Positions 27,682 to 40,040 of a stretch of DNA of 64,000 bases are shown here, one piece after another (position 1 is the first letter of the stretch; each line of letters opens with the position of its first letter). The translations under genes and the position numbers were made by a program. The stretch comes from Antedon mediterranea (Eukaryota > Echinodermata > Crinoidea > Comatulida > Antedonidae). Below the pieces are notes generated by a model, which searched no databases, was not told the DNA's origin, and saw only the letters and a program-made list of their open reading frames with translations. The stretch spans positions 22,426,365-22,490,364 of the forward strand of contig NC_092678.1 in NCBI RefSeq assembly GCF_964355755.1, given 5' to 3'.

Positions 27682-30044
27682 CTAGATTTGAACTCGTCAC
27701 TACGGACGAGTTAGGTTATCCGCAGCGCAAAAGCCACGTGCACGTCATACGTTGGAATATTGCGCGCAGAAAAACGATTATGCCATTGAAAAAAATGTTA
27801 GTGCGCTCTCTATTTTGCGTCACGTCAAAGTATATACGGTATACACTATATTCTGTATACGTACTACATACCGTGCAGAATAGGTGAAAATAAGGGACCC
27901 AAGTTATTGACGCTTTTGGACATGATGACGTCATCACCATTTTTAAAATGGTGAATCATTCGAATGATAATTGATTGGCCTAGACAATATAACAACATGG
28001 GGGAAATGGAATACGGATAAGTGGAGATGCGCTCTATTAAATGTGATGAGCTATGCGAAAAAGACAAAAATCCTATATTTTATATTCGAGTGGCCATATG
28101 ATGACGTCACAATGTCCGGTTAGCCATATCGATGCATGATTTGATATTTACAACTCATCTACTTTTAGAATCTGAAATTTTAAATATTTTCACCTCGGAG
28201 TTTAGAATCTATGACTTTTTAAAAAAAGGCATAATTTTCACAAATTTTTGAACTTTTTCATCAAAAACGCGCGCAAATTGTTCAATTCTACGTGCTCGTA
28301 TGACGTGATTTTAAGTCGAAATTGTTTGAAAGTTGGTAGATTTACTAGAAAAGGCTGAAAAAACAAAAATCAAGCAAAAAAAAGATGTTTTTGCGCTACG
28401 TGCGCACGCGCGCGTAAAAAATATGCGCACGCGTGGGAATTTTTGAAATGCTCAAAATGACCTGAAACGCGTAGAAAGTTGATTAGAAATGGATTTTTCG
28501 CAATTTGAAATTTTAAACGCGCGTGCGCGCGTAACTTTCTATAAAACATGCCATTTTCTCTCCATAGAAAGTTAGAGCATGATATGACTTAAATTTTTAC
28601 CAAGTTTCAATACAAAATTACTTTTAGTTTTTATTCTATGATCAATCATTGAAATTCATAAAATCGCACGTAACTTGCGCTGTGCGACTCTAAAGTCAAA
28701 AAACGAAACTTCCTGCACATCTACTGCTACAGGTCAATATTATGACAAAGTTACACAATCTTATGTTGGCCAGAATTAGAGATATGCGTGCAACAAAATT
28801 CGTGGAAAGAAAGAAGAAAATAGAAAAAAAAAGAGAAAAAAAAAAAGAAAAAAAAAAAAGATCCTGACAATAACAAGGGGTTATCCGCCAAGTGCGGATA
28901 ACCAACTAGATTTGAACTCGTCACTACGGACGAGTTAGGTTATCCGCAGCGCAAAGGCCACGTGCACGTCATACGTTAGAATATTGCGCGCAGAAAAACG
29001 ATTAAGGCATTGAAACAATTTCAGTGTGCTCTCTATTTTTCGTCACGTCTGAGTGTATACGGTATACCCTATATACTGTATACGTACTACATACAGTCCA
29101 GAATAGGTGAAAATAAGTGACCAAAGTTATTGACGCTTTTGAACATGATGACGTCATCACAATTTTGAAAATGGTGAATCGTGCGAAAGATAATTGATAG
29201 ACCTAGACAACATAAACAAATGGGGGGAAATGGAATACAAATAAGTGGAGATGCGCTATATTAAATGTGACGAGCTACGAGGAAAGAGACAAAAATCCTA
29301 TATTTTATATTCGAGTGGCCATACGATGACGTCACAATGTCCGGTTAGCCATATTGATGCATGATTTGATATCTGCAACTCATCTACTTTCAGAATATGT
29401 AAAAAAAAATAAAATTCACCATGTAGTTTAGAATCTATGACTGTTCAAAAAAAGGTATAATTTTGACACATTTTTGAAATTTTTTTTAAAAAACGCGCAC
29501 AAATTGTTCAATTTTACGTGCTCGTATGACGTGATTTTAAGTCGAAATTGTTTGAAAGTTGGTAAAATTACTAGAGAAGGCTGAAAAAACAAAAATCAAG
29601 CAAAAAAAACATGTTTTTGCGTTACGTGCGCACGCGCGCGTAAAAATATTGCGCACGCGTGGGAATTTTTGAAATGCTCAAAATGACATGAAACGCGTAG
29701 AAAGTTGATTAGAAATGAATTTTGCGCATTTTGAAATTTTGAATGCGCGTGCGCGCGTAACTTTCTGTAAAACCTGCCATTTTTAATCCATAGAAAGTTT
29801 GCGCATGATATAAATTAAATTTTCACCAAGTTTCATTGGAAAATGACTTTTTGTTTTTAATCTATGTTCAATCATTGAAATTCATAAAATTGCGCGTAAC
29901 TTACGCTGCGCAACTCAAAAATCAAAAAACAAAGTTTCTTGCACATCTACAGATATAGGTCAATCTTATGACAAAGTTATACAATCTTATGTTTGCCAGA
30001 ATTAGAGATACGCTCCCAACAAAATTCGTGGAAAGAAAGAAGAA

Positions 30045-31567
30045 CTAGACATGAAACTCGTCACTTTGACGAGTTAGTTATCCGCTCGACAAACGCCACG
30101 TGCACGTCATACGTTAGAATATTGCACACAGAAAAATATTAAGGCATTATGACCTGAACTGAAGAATATGATATGTTGTTATTTCTGAATTCTGTTATTT
30201 TGTGTCATATAGTATACACAGTACAATCTGTATACATATCACAAACAGTGTAAAATAGGTGAAATTACGGGACCCGTATTTTATTGTAATTTTTAACATC
30301 TTGACGGTTTCAAAATGAAATGCAAAAGTAGAAATTTCTGAATGAAATTATCTCAGCAACAACATATTAACGTATAGAAGAAATTTTAATACGTGAAATA
30401 TTGATGCACGCTCTTTTAAATGTAATGAAATATAATGCAAAAGATGAAAATACGACTTTTTTTATTTAACTGGCCATATGATGACGTCACAACATTCGAT
30501 TGCCACAATTTACACATGATTTTGTATCTACAATAAAATAGCTTCCTGAAAACGTTTTAATCGTGATTATCACATTTTATTCTTACGAGGTATAACAGAT
30601 TAAAATTTAATGTAAAGATAAAATTAATGACCAACGTAATTTAAATTTTTAGGCATGATGACGTTAAAAAAATTAAAAAAATTTTAATTCATGCAAAAGA
30701 TAGTTGATTGACCTAGAATATATTAAAATCGGGGTGAAAATAGACAACGAATAAGTGGAGATGCGCTCTATTAAATGTGATGAGCTATGACGAAAGAGAC
30801 AAAAATCCTATATTTTATATTGGCGTGGCCATACGATGACGTCACAATGTCCGGTTAGCCATATTAATGCATGATCCGATATTTACAACTCATCAACTTC
30901 CAGAATATGTAATTAAAAAAAAGTTCTCCATGTAGTTTAGAATCTATGACTGTTTAAAAATAGGCATAATTTTGACGAATTTTTGAACTTTTTCACCAAA
31001 AACGCGTGCAAATTATCTAATTCGACGTGCTCGTATGACGTAATTTTAAGTCGAAATTGTTTAAAATTTGGTAACATTACTAGAAAAGGCTGAAAAAACA
31101 TAAATCACGCGAAAAAAATATGTTTTTAACGCTACGTGTGCACCGCGTGCGTAAAAATTTTCGCGCGCGTGGGAATTTTTGACATGCTCAAAATGACATG
31201 AAACGCATAGAAAGTTGATTAGAAGTTGATCTTTCGTATTCTAAAATTTTAAACGCGCGTGCGCGCGTAACTTTTTGTGAAACATGCTATTTTTAATCCA
31301 TAGAAAGTTTGCGCTTGATATGACTTAAATTTGCACAAAGTGTCAAAACAAAATTATGTTTCGTTTTTAGTCTATGATCAATCATTGAAATTCATAAAAT
31401 CGCGCGTAAGTCACGTTGCGCAACTCTGACGTCATTCAAAAATAGGAGGTGCACAAGTTCACGTAAATGTCGTTATGTTGACAAAGTTACGATATGTTCT
31501 GTTTACACGTTTTAGAGAAACGCGACGCACAAAAATGACAGAAGGAAAGAAGAATAATACAGAAAAA
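30045..31567. repeat. Long satellite unit, no terminal hairpin
   Basis: Starts CTAGACATGAAACTCGTC with AGTTATCCGC after the start hairpin. It contains the long-type duplicated block and ends in an A-rich tail (ACAGAAAAA) without a hairpin before the next CTAG. Confidence 0.85.
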
Positions 31568-32936
31568 CTAGATTTGAACTCGTCACTTTGACGAGTTCGG
31601 GTTATCCGCGCAAACGCAACATGCACATACTTTAAACTATATGAATCTCGACAATTATTATGCCATCCTATGACATGAAATAAATATCTTTACAGTGCTG
31701 AATTGTACCTATTTTGCAGCATACATCATGTTACAGTATTTACAGAATACACTGTATATGTTATATACAGTGTAGCATAGACAAAATTACGAGACCCATC
31801 TTTTAAATCCAATTATTAACACAATGACGTCATCAAATTGACATATAAAGATAACAATTTTAAAAGATAATTATCTAAATAATTACATTAAAACAAATTT
31901 GAAGAATTTTGGGCACGTAAAAGTGAGATGCGCTCTATTTAATGTGATGAGCAATAACGAAAGAGTAAAAAATCCTATATTTTACATTCGTGTGGCCATA
32001 CGATGCCGTCATAACATCCGAGAGGTAAAGATTCTGCATGAATTCATATCTACAACATATCTGCTTACATATTAAATTAAAAAAATTGGGTGTCGTGGAT
32101 GATCCTGAGGAGCTATAATAGATTCAAAATTGGCATTATTTTGACAATATTTGTAACTTTTTCAACTAAAACGCGCGCAAATGGTCTAAATCAACGTGCT
32201 CGTATGAAGTCATTTTAATTTGAAATGATGTAAATCTTTTTTAAAATGACTAAGAAAGGCTGTAAAATCATAATTCAAGAAAAAAACACATGATTTTCAT
32301 GCTACGTGCGCACCTTACGCGTAATCTTTTTCGCGCGCGTGGGAATTTTTGACATGCTTAAAATGTCATGATCAGCGTAGAAAGTTGATTAGAAATTTAT
32401 TTTGCGCATTTTGAAACTTTAAATGCGCGTGTGCGCGTAACTTCTTGTAAAACATGCCATTTTTAATCCATAGAAAGTTTGACCTTGATATAACTTAAAT
32501 TTTCACTAAGTGTCAATTCAAAATGACTTTTATTTTTTATCCTATGATCAATCATTGAAATTCATAAAATCGCGCGTAAGTCACGTTGCGCAACTCTGAC
32601 GTCATTCAAAATATGGAGGTGCACAACTTCAGGTAAATGCCCATATAATGACAAAGTTATACAAAAGTTATATTCATAAGCTATAGGGGATATGCTGCTC
32701 ACAAAAATCAGGGAAAGAAAGAAGAACAAAGAAGATGATGATGAAAAAAAAAGATATTTACAATCACATGGGTTATCCTGCAACTAAGTTGCGGATAACC
32801 AAAAAAAAAAATATGATGAAACAGGACGATTACAAGGAGTTATCCGCTACTAAGCGGATAACTAATAAAGAAAAAAAAAAAAAAAAAAAAGATCCTGACA
32901 ATAACAAGAGGTTATCCGCCAAGTGCGGATAACCAA
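31568..32936. repeat. Long-type satellite unit with three stacked tail cassettes
   Basis: The unit starts like the one at 26155 but is internally shorter (1369 bp). Its tail holds three successive A-rich-plus-hairpin cassettes. The first has outer arms GGTTATCC/GGATAACC with inner GCAAC/GTTGC (about 32770-32800). The second has AGTTATCCGC/GCGGATAACT (about 32839-32864). The third is the common GGTTATCCGC/GCGGATAACC form (about 32911-32935). All three hairpin subtypes of the array sit in one 200-base tail. Confidence 0.85.
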
Positions 32937-34161
32937 CTAGATTTGAACTCGTCACTACGGACGAGTTAGGTTATCCGCCTCGCAAACGCCACGTGCACAT
33001 CATACGTTAGAATATTGCGCACAGAAAAACGATTATGCCAATGAAAAAATGTTAGTGCGCTCTCTATTTTGTGTCACGTCTAAATATATACGGTATAACA
33101 CTATATTCTGTATACGTACTACATACAGTTCAGAATAGGTGAAAATAAGTGACCAAAGTTAATGACGCTTTTGCACATGATGACGTCATAAACAATTTTA
33201 AAATGGTGAATCATGCGAAAGATAATTGATTGACCTAGACAATATAAAGAAATGGAGGGCAATGGAATACGAATAAGTGGAGATGCGCTCTATTAAATGT
33301 GATGAGCTAAGACGAAAGTGAAAAAAATCCTATATTTTATATTTGAGTGGCCATACGATGACGTCACAATGTCCGGTTAGCTATATTGATGCATGATTCG
33401 ATATCTACAACTCATCTCCTTCCAGAATCTGTAATTTTAAAAAAGTTCACCACGTAGTTTAGAATCTATGACATTTTAAAAAAAGGCATAATTTTCACGA
33501 ATTTTTGAACTTTTTCATCAAAAACGCGCGCAAATTTTTCAATTCTACGTGCTCGTATGACGTGATTTTAAGTCGAAATTGTTTGAAAGTTGGTAAATCT
33601 ACTAAAAAAAGACAGGAAAGACAAAAATCAAGCCAAAAAATGATGTTTTTGCGTTACGTGCGCACGCGCGCGTAGAAAAATTGCGCACGTGTGGTAATTT
33701 TTGAAATGCTCAAAATGACATGAAACGCGTAGAAAGTTGATTAGAAGTTGATTTTTCGCATTTTGAAATTTTAAACGCGCGTGCGCGCGTAACTTTCTCC
33801 GCAACATGCCATTTTTAATCCATAGAAAGTTTGCCCTTAATATGACTTAAATTTTCACCAAGTTTCAATACAAAATTACTTTTGGTTTTTAATCTACGAT
33901 CAATCATTGAAATTCATAAAATCGCGCGTAACTTACGCTGCGCAACTCAGACTGGACCGAAAACCTTATTACGACATCTTCAGATAGAGGTCAATCTTCT
34001 GATAAAGTTATACAATGTTATGTTAAGAAGATTTTGAGATACACGCGCAACAAAATTCTGGGAAAGAAAGAAGAAAAAAGAAAAAAAAGAAAAAAAATAA
34101 AAAAAAAAAAAAAAAGATCCTGACAATAACAAGGGGTTATCCGCCAAGTGCGGATAACCAA

Positions 34162-35034
34162 TTAATAATTATTGTATCGTACATGTAAATAGACAGGCTG
34201 GTAAAATTCGAAAATGTAATTTTTCACACGTCTTGGATTTGCAATCTTATTTCAAAGGTGTTAGGATGACAAATCCACTGAGTTATACTTAGCTTTAGGC
34301 CTATAATGTACATTTTTTCAAAAAGGTTGTTTAAGATGTATACTATAGGTTCAGCCCGTGATATAGTAAAGATAAATATTTTGGCACATATGGCGTTTCA
34401 AACGTATAATATAATACTCGCATTATTGTATTTGTAGACAAGAATAAGACAATAACTACACAGTAGGGGCAAAGTCTATTTTTCAATAGATGTTTTTAAA
34501 AGATGTTAATGTCCCGAGATGCTCGGAAAACAAATTTCACATCAATTTTATGCGACAATAAATCATTTAAATCTTGAAAAGTGTCCGGTAAAATGTATAT
34601 CATTTCGAAGCTGGCAAAAATTCCTACAAATTTATTTTTAAATGGTATACATGTGGATTTGATTTTGCGAAAGGTCTGTAATATGTTCCCGACGACCAAA
34701 ACGTACTTTGAAGTGACACATAAACCAAAGACCAAAGCGGAATGTATTTCATTTCGTATGTCCTGTTTGCTTGTTCGAAGACAATCCGGTATGAGAACAG
34801 TTTGTTTTCTTGTTCATTGAGGTGTGGATCCCACTTCCATATTGTAAATAATTGGTGGAAATGTTAATATCTGGTGTTAATTTGTTACCGTCTGCTGGTT
34901 ACGACCGGAACTTGAAGACTGGTTTGTAGTGTGAAGTGGAATCATGATATTCACGGTTAGAAATTACAGCTAGAATTTTGAAATAGCTTTTAGTTTTTTT
35001 AAATACAGTTTTAACAACAAACGACAAAGTTCCC
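34162..35034. other. Non-coding stretch right of the satellite
   Basis: No exon-like frame or repeat is recognised. The array ends GCGGATAACCAA and ordinary AT-rich sequence (TTAATAATTATTG) begins at once. Short open frames on both strands around 34.5-34.8 kb overlap each other and show no motif. Confidence 0.5.
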
Positions 35035-35036
35035 CC

Positions 35037-35160
35037 GTAATAAGAGTGTCCCGCCCGTAATATATAGAGTTCCCCCTGCAATATAGAGTGTCTCTCTCCC
35101 CCTGTAATATAGAGTGTCTCTCCCCTGTAATATAGAGTGTCTCTCCCCTGTAATATAGAA
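35037..35160. repeat. About 23-bp tandem repeat, five imperfect copies
   Basis: The core TGTAATATAGAGTGTCTCTC is repeated with drifting C-runs between copies. The last two copies are nearly identical and the earlier ones are diverged. Confidence 0.8.
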
Positions 35161-35252
35161 GTTGGTCAAGTATAATATATGAGTGTGTTCCCCTGAATAA
35201 GGGTCACTCGCCGTGCCAAAGTAAAAACACAATATCTCCCTGCTCACAACCT

Positions 35253-35580
35253 TCAACCTCCACTCCATCAAGCAAGACCGTAGCTAGGGGTTCTTTTTTT
35301 CCACACAAAAAAATGGGAAAGTTCAAGCGTACGCAACTTTAAAAAAATAGATTTAGGCCTACCTAAGTTAGGTGAAAATAATTCTGCCATTTACTGCATC
35401 TTTTCTTTTTTAAATCGTCAACCTCCATCCCATCAGACAAGCCCGTAGCTAGGGGGTTATTTTTTTCCACAAAAAGGGGAAGTGCAAACGTAAGCAACTA
35501 AAGAAAAACTACCTAGGTAGATGAAAATAATTTATAGGCCTATTTATTCAATTACAGCATCTTTTCTTTTTAAAATTGTC
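35253..35580. repeat. Tandem duplication of about 165 bp
   Basis: Two diverged copies start at 35253 and 35418. Both contain TCAACCTCCA, then CCCATCA or TCCATCA, CCGTAGCTAGGGG, a T-run with TTCCACA, and GGTGAAAATAAT or GATGAAAATAAT, and both close with GCATCTTTTCTTTT. No coding frame is shared, so this is an old non-coding duplication. Confidence 0.75.
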
Positions 35581-36734
35581 TATAGCCATAGCGATATTAT
35601 AGTACACTATATTAATATCAATGGTTAGGCCTAGTCGCGTGATTTATCGTTGCTCTACATTCGTTATTACTGCAGGGATTTGATTTTATTTAGATAAATT
35701 TTATCTGATGACTTATGGGGGCACGGGCGTGACTTTTCATGTCTTCTTGTAATGAACCCTGTTATAGATATGTTCTTTCAATTAAATCACCTATCAAACA
35801 TGAATGTGATATCTCTCCGTAGCTCTAACTTGAATGGATTTGCCAATCGGCTTATCTAAATTTGTCATGAAATATAGTGATCAACTAGCGTATATTAAAT
35901 CAATGGTGATTTTATTTTTAGATGCCATTAGGGTAGAGATGAGAACAATCCTACATGGATATTGTCTTGATCAAGATAATAAAACAATGATTGAATTTTA
36001 AAACAGGTCTTTTAAGACCAACCACTTTTACTGGGGACTAGAGACCGGAAAAACTCGGTTCGATCAGAAATTCTTTAGACCCAAATGGACATAACATGGC
36101 GCCTAACGCATGACGTCATTCGAGCTGCGTAGAATACCGTAACTCGAACATTTTGCATACACTGTACTGTACGGTTTATAAGGTAAATTATGCTATTACG
36201 GTATGGTAACTGTGTATTAGGTCACTCAAATTACGACCGGCCCGAAGACCGATATGCATTGAAATTGATCTATTGAAAACCCCATCGTGTCCTACAATTT
36301 AATTCAGTAGAACGGACGAAAAAATTGTTTTAATTGATTATAATTTTCCAAAATCGAAATGTTCAGGTGTTTGACGCATTGTTGTGTTTGTATTCATAAA
36401 GTCAGTTATAAAAGATATCCAATTTCTCTATTAAACAAAGGCCGTAAATTCATACCTTAAATTCACTGATTACGTGCGTAAACTTAGAATACACCTGCGG
36501 AAATACAAGAGAATCCACCTGTGATAGGTCTAGACCCACTTTCTATAGTCTGTTCACACTATGGTGTTAAATTTCGTATACTGTAGGCCTCTCCGCATGC
36601 TATCATTGCATGTGGAGTACTTTTTTTTTCTGTCTTAAAAACCAAAATCTCGTCTAGACTCAACCTATAATTACAGATATACTAAACATTGTCTGCTAGT
36701 GCGGTTGAACGAAACGGATTCTCGTGACATATTA
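35581..36734. other. Non-coding stretch, nothing recognised
   Basis: Apart from TAGGCCTA-type palindromes at about 35624 and 36585, I see no exon, RNA gene or repeat. Confidence 0.5.
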
Positions 36735-36871
36735 ATATGCTTTTTTTCTTACTTGCACCGTAACGGCGTAGTCATGACGCAAGTGAGTTGACCAATCACA
36801 GTTCGGTTGGCCCATTGCGTCGCCGTCGTGATTGGTCAAATTACTTCCGACGCGTAGTGGAAACAAGCTTA
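36735..36871. mobile_element. MITE family 1, degenerate copy
   Basis: The right end CACTACGCGTCGG/AAACAAGCTT (read inward as AAGCTTGTTTCCACTACGCG) mirrors a weaker left end (ATGCTTTTTTTCTTACTTGC). Inside are two CCAATCA/TGATTGGTCAA motifs in opposite orientation, as in the copies at 1786 and 42258. Borders are approximate. Confidence 0.6.
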
Positions 36872-39787
36872 TGAAAGTGTATTGAATCTCGTTCGGTTTT
36901 AGCGTTACGAACATTGGACCATGGGTCGATTTTGATTCCCTTTCAATTGTCTGGCGACGCCCATGTCGAAAATTTCATGTCAAAACACTGCAATATCATA
37001 TGCCCGGCTGTATAATACGTATACCAAAATAGAATATCATTTAAATTCTCATTTTGGATACTTTTAAGTAGAAAATATAAAGCGAGGATTACTTTTGACA
37101 TACTGCCAACCGCAAGAGATACCAAGGGACATTAGTAGCGCCAACCTTTCCAAACAAAACAAAAATAAACTCAAGTATTTTAATGAGAGACATATACCCT
37201 TGACTACCACAAAACTAAAAGGGCTGAAGAATTGCCATATTTGGTTGTGGGACAGTCCCCTTCACTGATAGCCTTGACTGTACTTTGTTGACGGTTCATG
37301 CATTTCGGATAAAATATGAAACTGATTGATTTTCTACCATACCGAAAAGAGGTTGACGCTTTTGGACACAAAGTTGACGTGTTTGGAAATGTGTCTGTTG
37401 AAATTCATATATTCCATGATAATTTATCGGCAATGCCAGCATTTTATTTTCAAACTTTCTTTCTGAATTTCGTTTAGGAAGGTATGGTCATTATATAGGC
37501 CTATTACGGTACCGTACATTTTATAAGCCCTATAAGTTTGATTATCAAGAATTTTATTGTTTTTTCCCCGGCTATATTACAATACTTCCGTTGGATTTTG
37601 GAGTGGTACTCGCACGTGTCACGTTGACGATAGGTTTATTGAACTAAACTCTACCGTTCCGGTCAATTCATAAAACACGCATTACTGATCAAAATGGCGA
37701 GAACATGATATATTTTTACAGTTGGTGTTTATTTATAGGCAACTGGTATGTCCTTCAAATATATTTTTGTGGTTGAAAAAATGGTTGGTATCTTTAGCAG
37801 GTAACATGCGCTTATGACGTAAGCGAGATGAGTTAATAACATACCACAAGGAGGTGAATGTACGCTTGTGTATGGCGTGCTGATAATTTGTTTTTGAATA
37901 AATGACTATTCGGCCCGCCATAGTCATATAACTTCCAAGAGATATATGTTCCCCTGAAAACAATTTTGTTTATTGTTGAATAGGCCAATTTAATGTCACA
38001 TAACAGTTATTGACTTTCTGCAAAAGTTTGATCGAACAATTATTTGTAATTTACTGTAGGCCTAATTTAAAGAAGACAAAATAGTCAACCGGAAGCCCAT
38101 ATCTGGCAATGGATTTTTGGTTACATTTTTTCAGAAGTGATTTTATTCATCATCTTTGTTGGGACAATACATCTTACTGTATAATATTAACATAGATACA
38201 AAGCTTTTCCTCGTTGTATGCGATGTGTGTAATACTAATAGTATTAATGACATGACAGAAGAAGATGTCGCGCGGAGAATTATGTATAGCCAGCTGCTTT
38301 GATAAAATATCACGACCTTAGGTCACATGATACGAATGTTTTCATAACAGACTATTTCTATCGTAGTTACGTCACACTGTAGTTTACTTGGTTAATTAAT
38401 GTCTTGCTGTGTATATACCACAAACCAGCGGAGTACTCTATAACCGTCAACATCAAATCTGTAGTCATGCGCAGCAACAATATTTTTTTAAACACCAAAA
38501 TTGTATCTTTTCTACATCTATCTATTTAATATTGCCAGTTTGTCGGCGGTGCGTCAATCCAATTGCGCTATTTATAATTTTGCCATAGAGCGTAAGCAAT
38601 TATAATTACGGCTGTGACGACTCGACTACTGTATGATGTGGTTCGCACGCCAAATTCCGACCGAAATTGGTAGTAGTACAGCAGCTATGGAGGAATAAGG
38701 GCATAGGCCTACATGTCCTGGCCCTGGACGTAAACCCTTTGTACGGCAATTGCCGACAATTTTAGAGCAAAATTGATAGCTTTAATCTTCGCAGTGATGC
38801 TACTGATATTATTGTACAGTAGTTCAAACTGACCTATATTTAAAATGAAAAGCGTTAATTTTCGAGCCAATCCTATCATCAATCCCGACTTTAATTAACC
38901 TATCAAGTATACTATAAATGCAACAAGATGTGAAAGATCACACCCGTACGTTACCATGTGTTAAAGGTGGCCTACTTTAAGACAAATCTGCTGCTTTAGG
39001 TACATTTCTCATACTAGTATTAGACACATGTCTCATAATCACATAGATTAGTAGTGTTAATTAGTTTAGAATAGGAGAAGTTACTGCAGTAATTTTAAGA
39101 ACCGTGAAAAACGCAAAAACTTGTTTCCCACTAACGCAACTCCGATGCCCAAACTCGTGATTGCGTCATCACGCATCATACGCCCTTGCGTGGCCTCCCA
39201 TGAGTGGTCTTTATTTAGGAAGTACCGCAGAGTTGGTAAAAGAGGTGATAGTAGCAGTGCATGTCCTTATTGTGCCGTAACCCAGCAGGAACAATTGTGT
39301 TTCTGATTGATCAACTTGATAGGTAGTGCAGTAGTACACTGCATTAAGTTTGGTCCAGTTTCCTCCTCGGGGCAATTTACAAATGTTTAAAATAACTATT
39401 TTGCTGCCCTGCACAAATTTAGTTAGTAAAGTCTTATCTGTAAACAGTAGTGAGTTACATTTTTACCAAGAAGTGGACACAAGGTAATTAGCTGTTCCCA
39501 TCGGTATAGGCCTAGCACTTGACATCGTGCTCTTTCTAAACCTAAAGGTTAATATTTTGCATTTTTCTGCAAACGTGCCGCAGGGCTAACAAACACAATT
39601 CAATTACTCCCAATCGCACCAATTACAGTGTTTTTAGCAGCTGAATTATAACTTAAATGGTATAAATAATATAGATTTCCCTTTTTATTTATACTTCAAA
39701 ATGCCCCATGCAAAGGCACTTTGCGGAAATCTTCGAAAACTCAACAAATTTGTCAAACTACTACATCTGTACATGGTACGGTACATG
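36872..39787. other. Non-coding stretch, nothing recognised apart from a possible MITE relic
   Basis: A TTGTTTCCCACTAACGCAAC segment near 39119 and CTTGCGTGGCCTCCCATGAG near 39184 resemble decayed ends of MITE family 1. No exon with splice signals is seen, and the short frames between 37 and 39.5 kb lack motifs. Confidence 0.45.
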
Positions 39788-39930
39788 GGGAAAGTTCGAT
39801 GTTACGACGACCCAATGCCTTGGAATTATGCAAATGAGGTCATGTTACGACGACCATGGGCTCGGAATTATGCAAATGAGGTCATGTTACGATGAAGACG
39901 GGCTCGGAATTATGCAATGAGGTCATCATA
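39788..39930. repeat. 42-bp tandem repeat carrying POU octamers
   Basis: Three copies of a 42-bp unit containing GGAATTATGCAAATGAGGTC. The exact octamer ATGCAAAT, the known POU/Oct binding consensus, is present at 39828-39835 and 39870-39877; the third copy has lost one A. Regulatory function is not shown. Confidence 0.75.
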
Positions 39931-40040
39931 AATCAGAACATGGTTTAACTTCTAGCCAATCAAAAGTGTTATTTGAATATCAGAAGACGATTTTTTGAAA
40001 GGGAAGTTGAAGTTGATTCCATAGACATAGAAACAATTAA

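Larger units (their letters stand above)
2338..34161 (-). repeat. 31.8-kb satellite array of 25 head-to-tail units, possibly Helitron-derived
   Basis: Units begin (plus-strand C of CTAG) at 2338, 3474, 4688, 5839, 6993, 8208, 9410, 10934, 12598, 13750, 14902, 16126, 17348, 18567, 19781, 20934, 22144, 23732, 24939, 26155, 27682, 28906, 30045, 31568 and 32937; the last ends at 34161. All point the same way. Each opens with A|CTAGA, a hairpin (arms AACTCGTC and GACGAGTT, 3-6 base loop) and GGTTATCCGC or AGTTATCCGC. About 1 kb of AT-rich sequence with CpG-rich palindromic blocks follows. The end is either a bare AAAGAAAGAAATAAATA tail or an A-tract followed by GATCCTGACAATAACAAG and a hairpin (arms GGTTATCCGC, GCGGATAACC). 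No unit has a credible gene. On the minus strand the fixed end reads hairpin, CAAAT, CTAG, then T, which resembles a Helitron 3' end (hairpin, CTRR, T). The strand given follows that inference. Array and unit borders are seen directly; the transposon class is inferred. Confidence 0.95.

Noticed and set aside
3289-32932. Short open frames of 60-88 codons in the satellite (e.g. 3289-3477, 15878-16144, 28696-28905)
   Set aside because: They recur because the units recur, shift frame between copies, run through A- or T-tracts and hairpins, and show no coding constraint.
2338-34161. CRISPR array or rDNA/histone-type gene cluster
   Set aside because: Unit length over 1.1 kb, no short direct repeats with spacers, no rRNA or histone sequence; the context is an animal genome.
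39119-39210. Further MITE family 1 copy
   Set aside because: Only scattered similarity to the termini (TTGTTTCCCACTAACGCAAC and CTTGCGTGGCCTCCCATGAG); too decayed to call.
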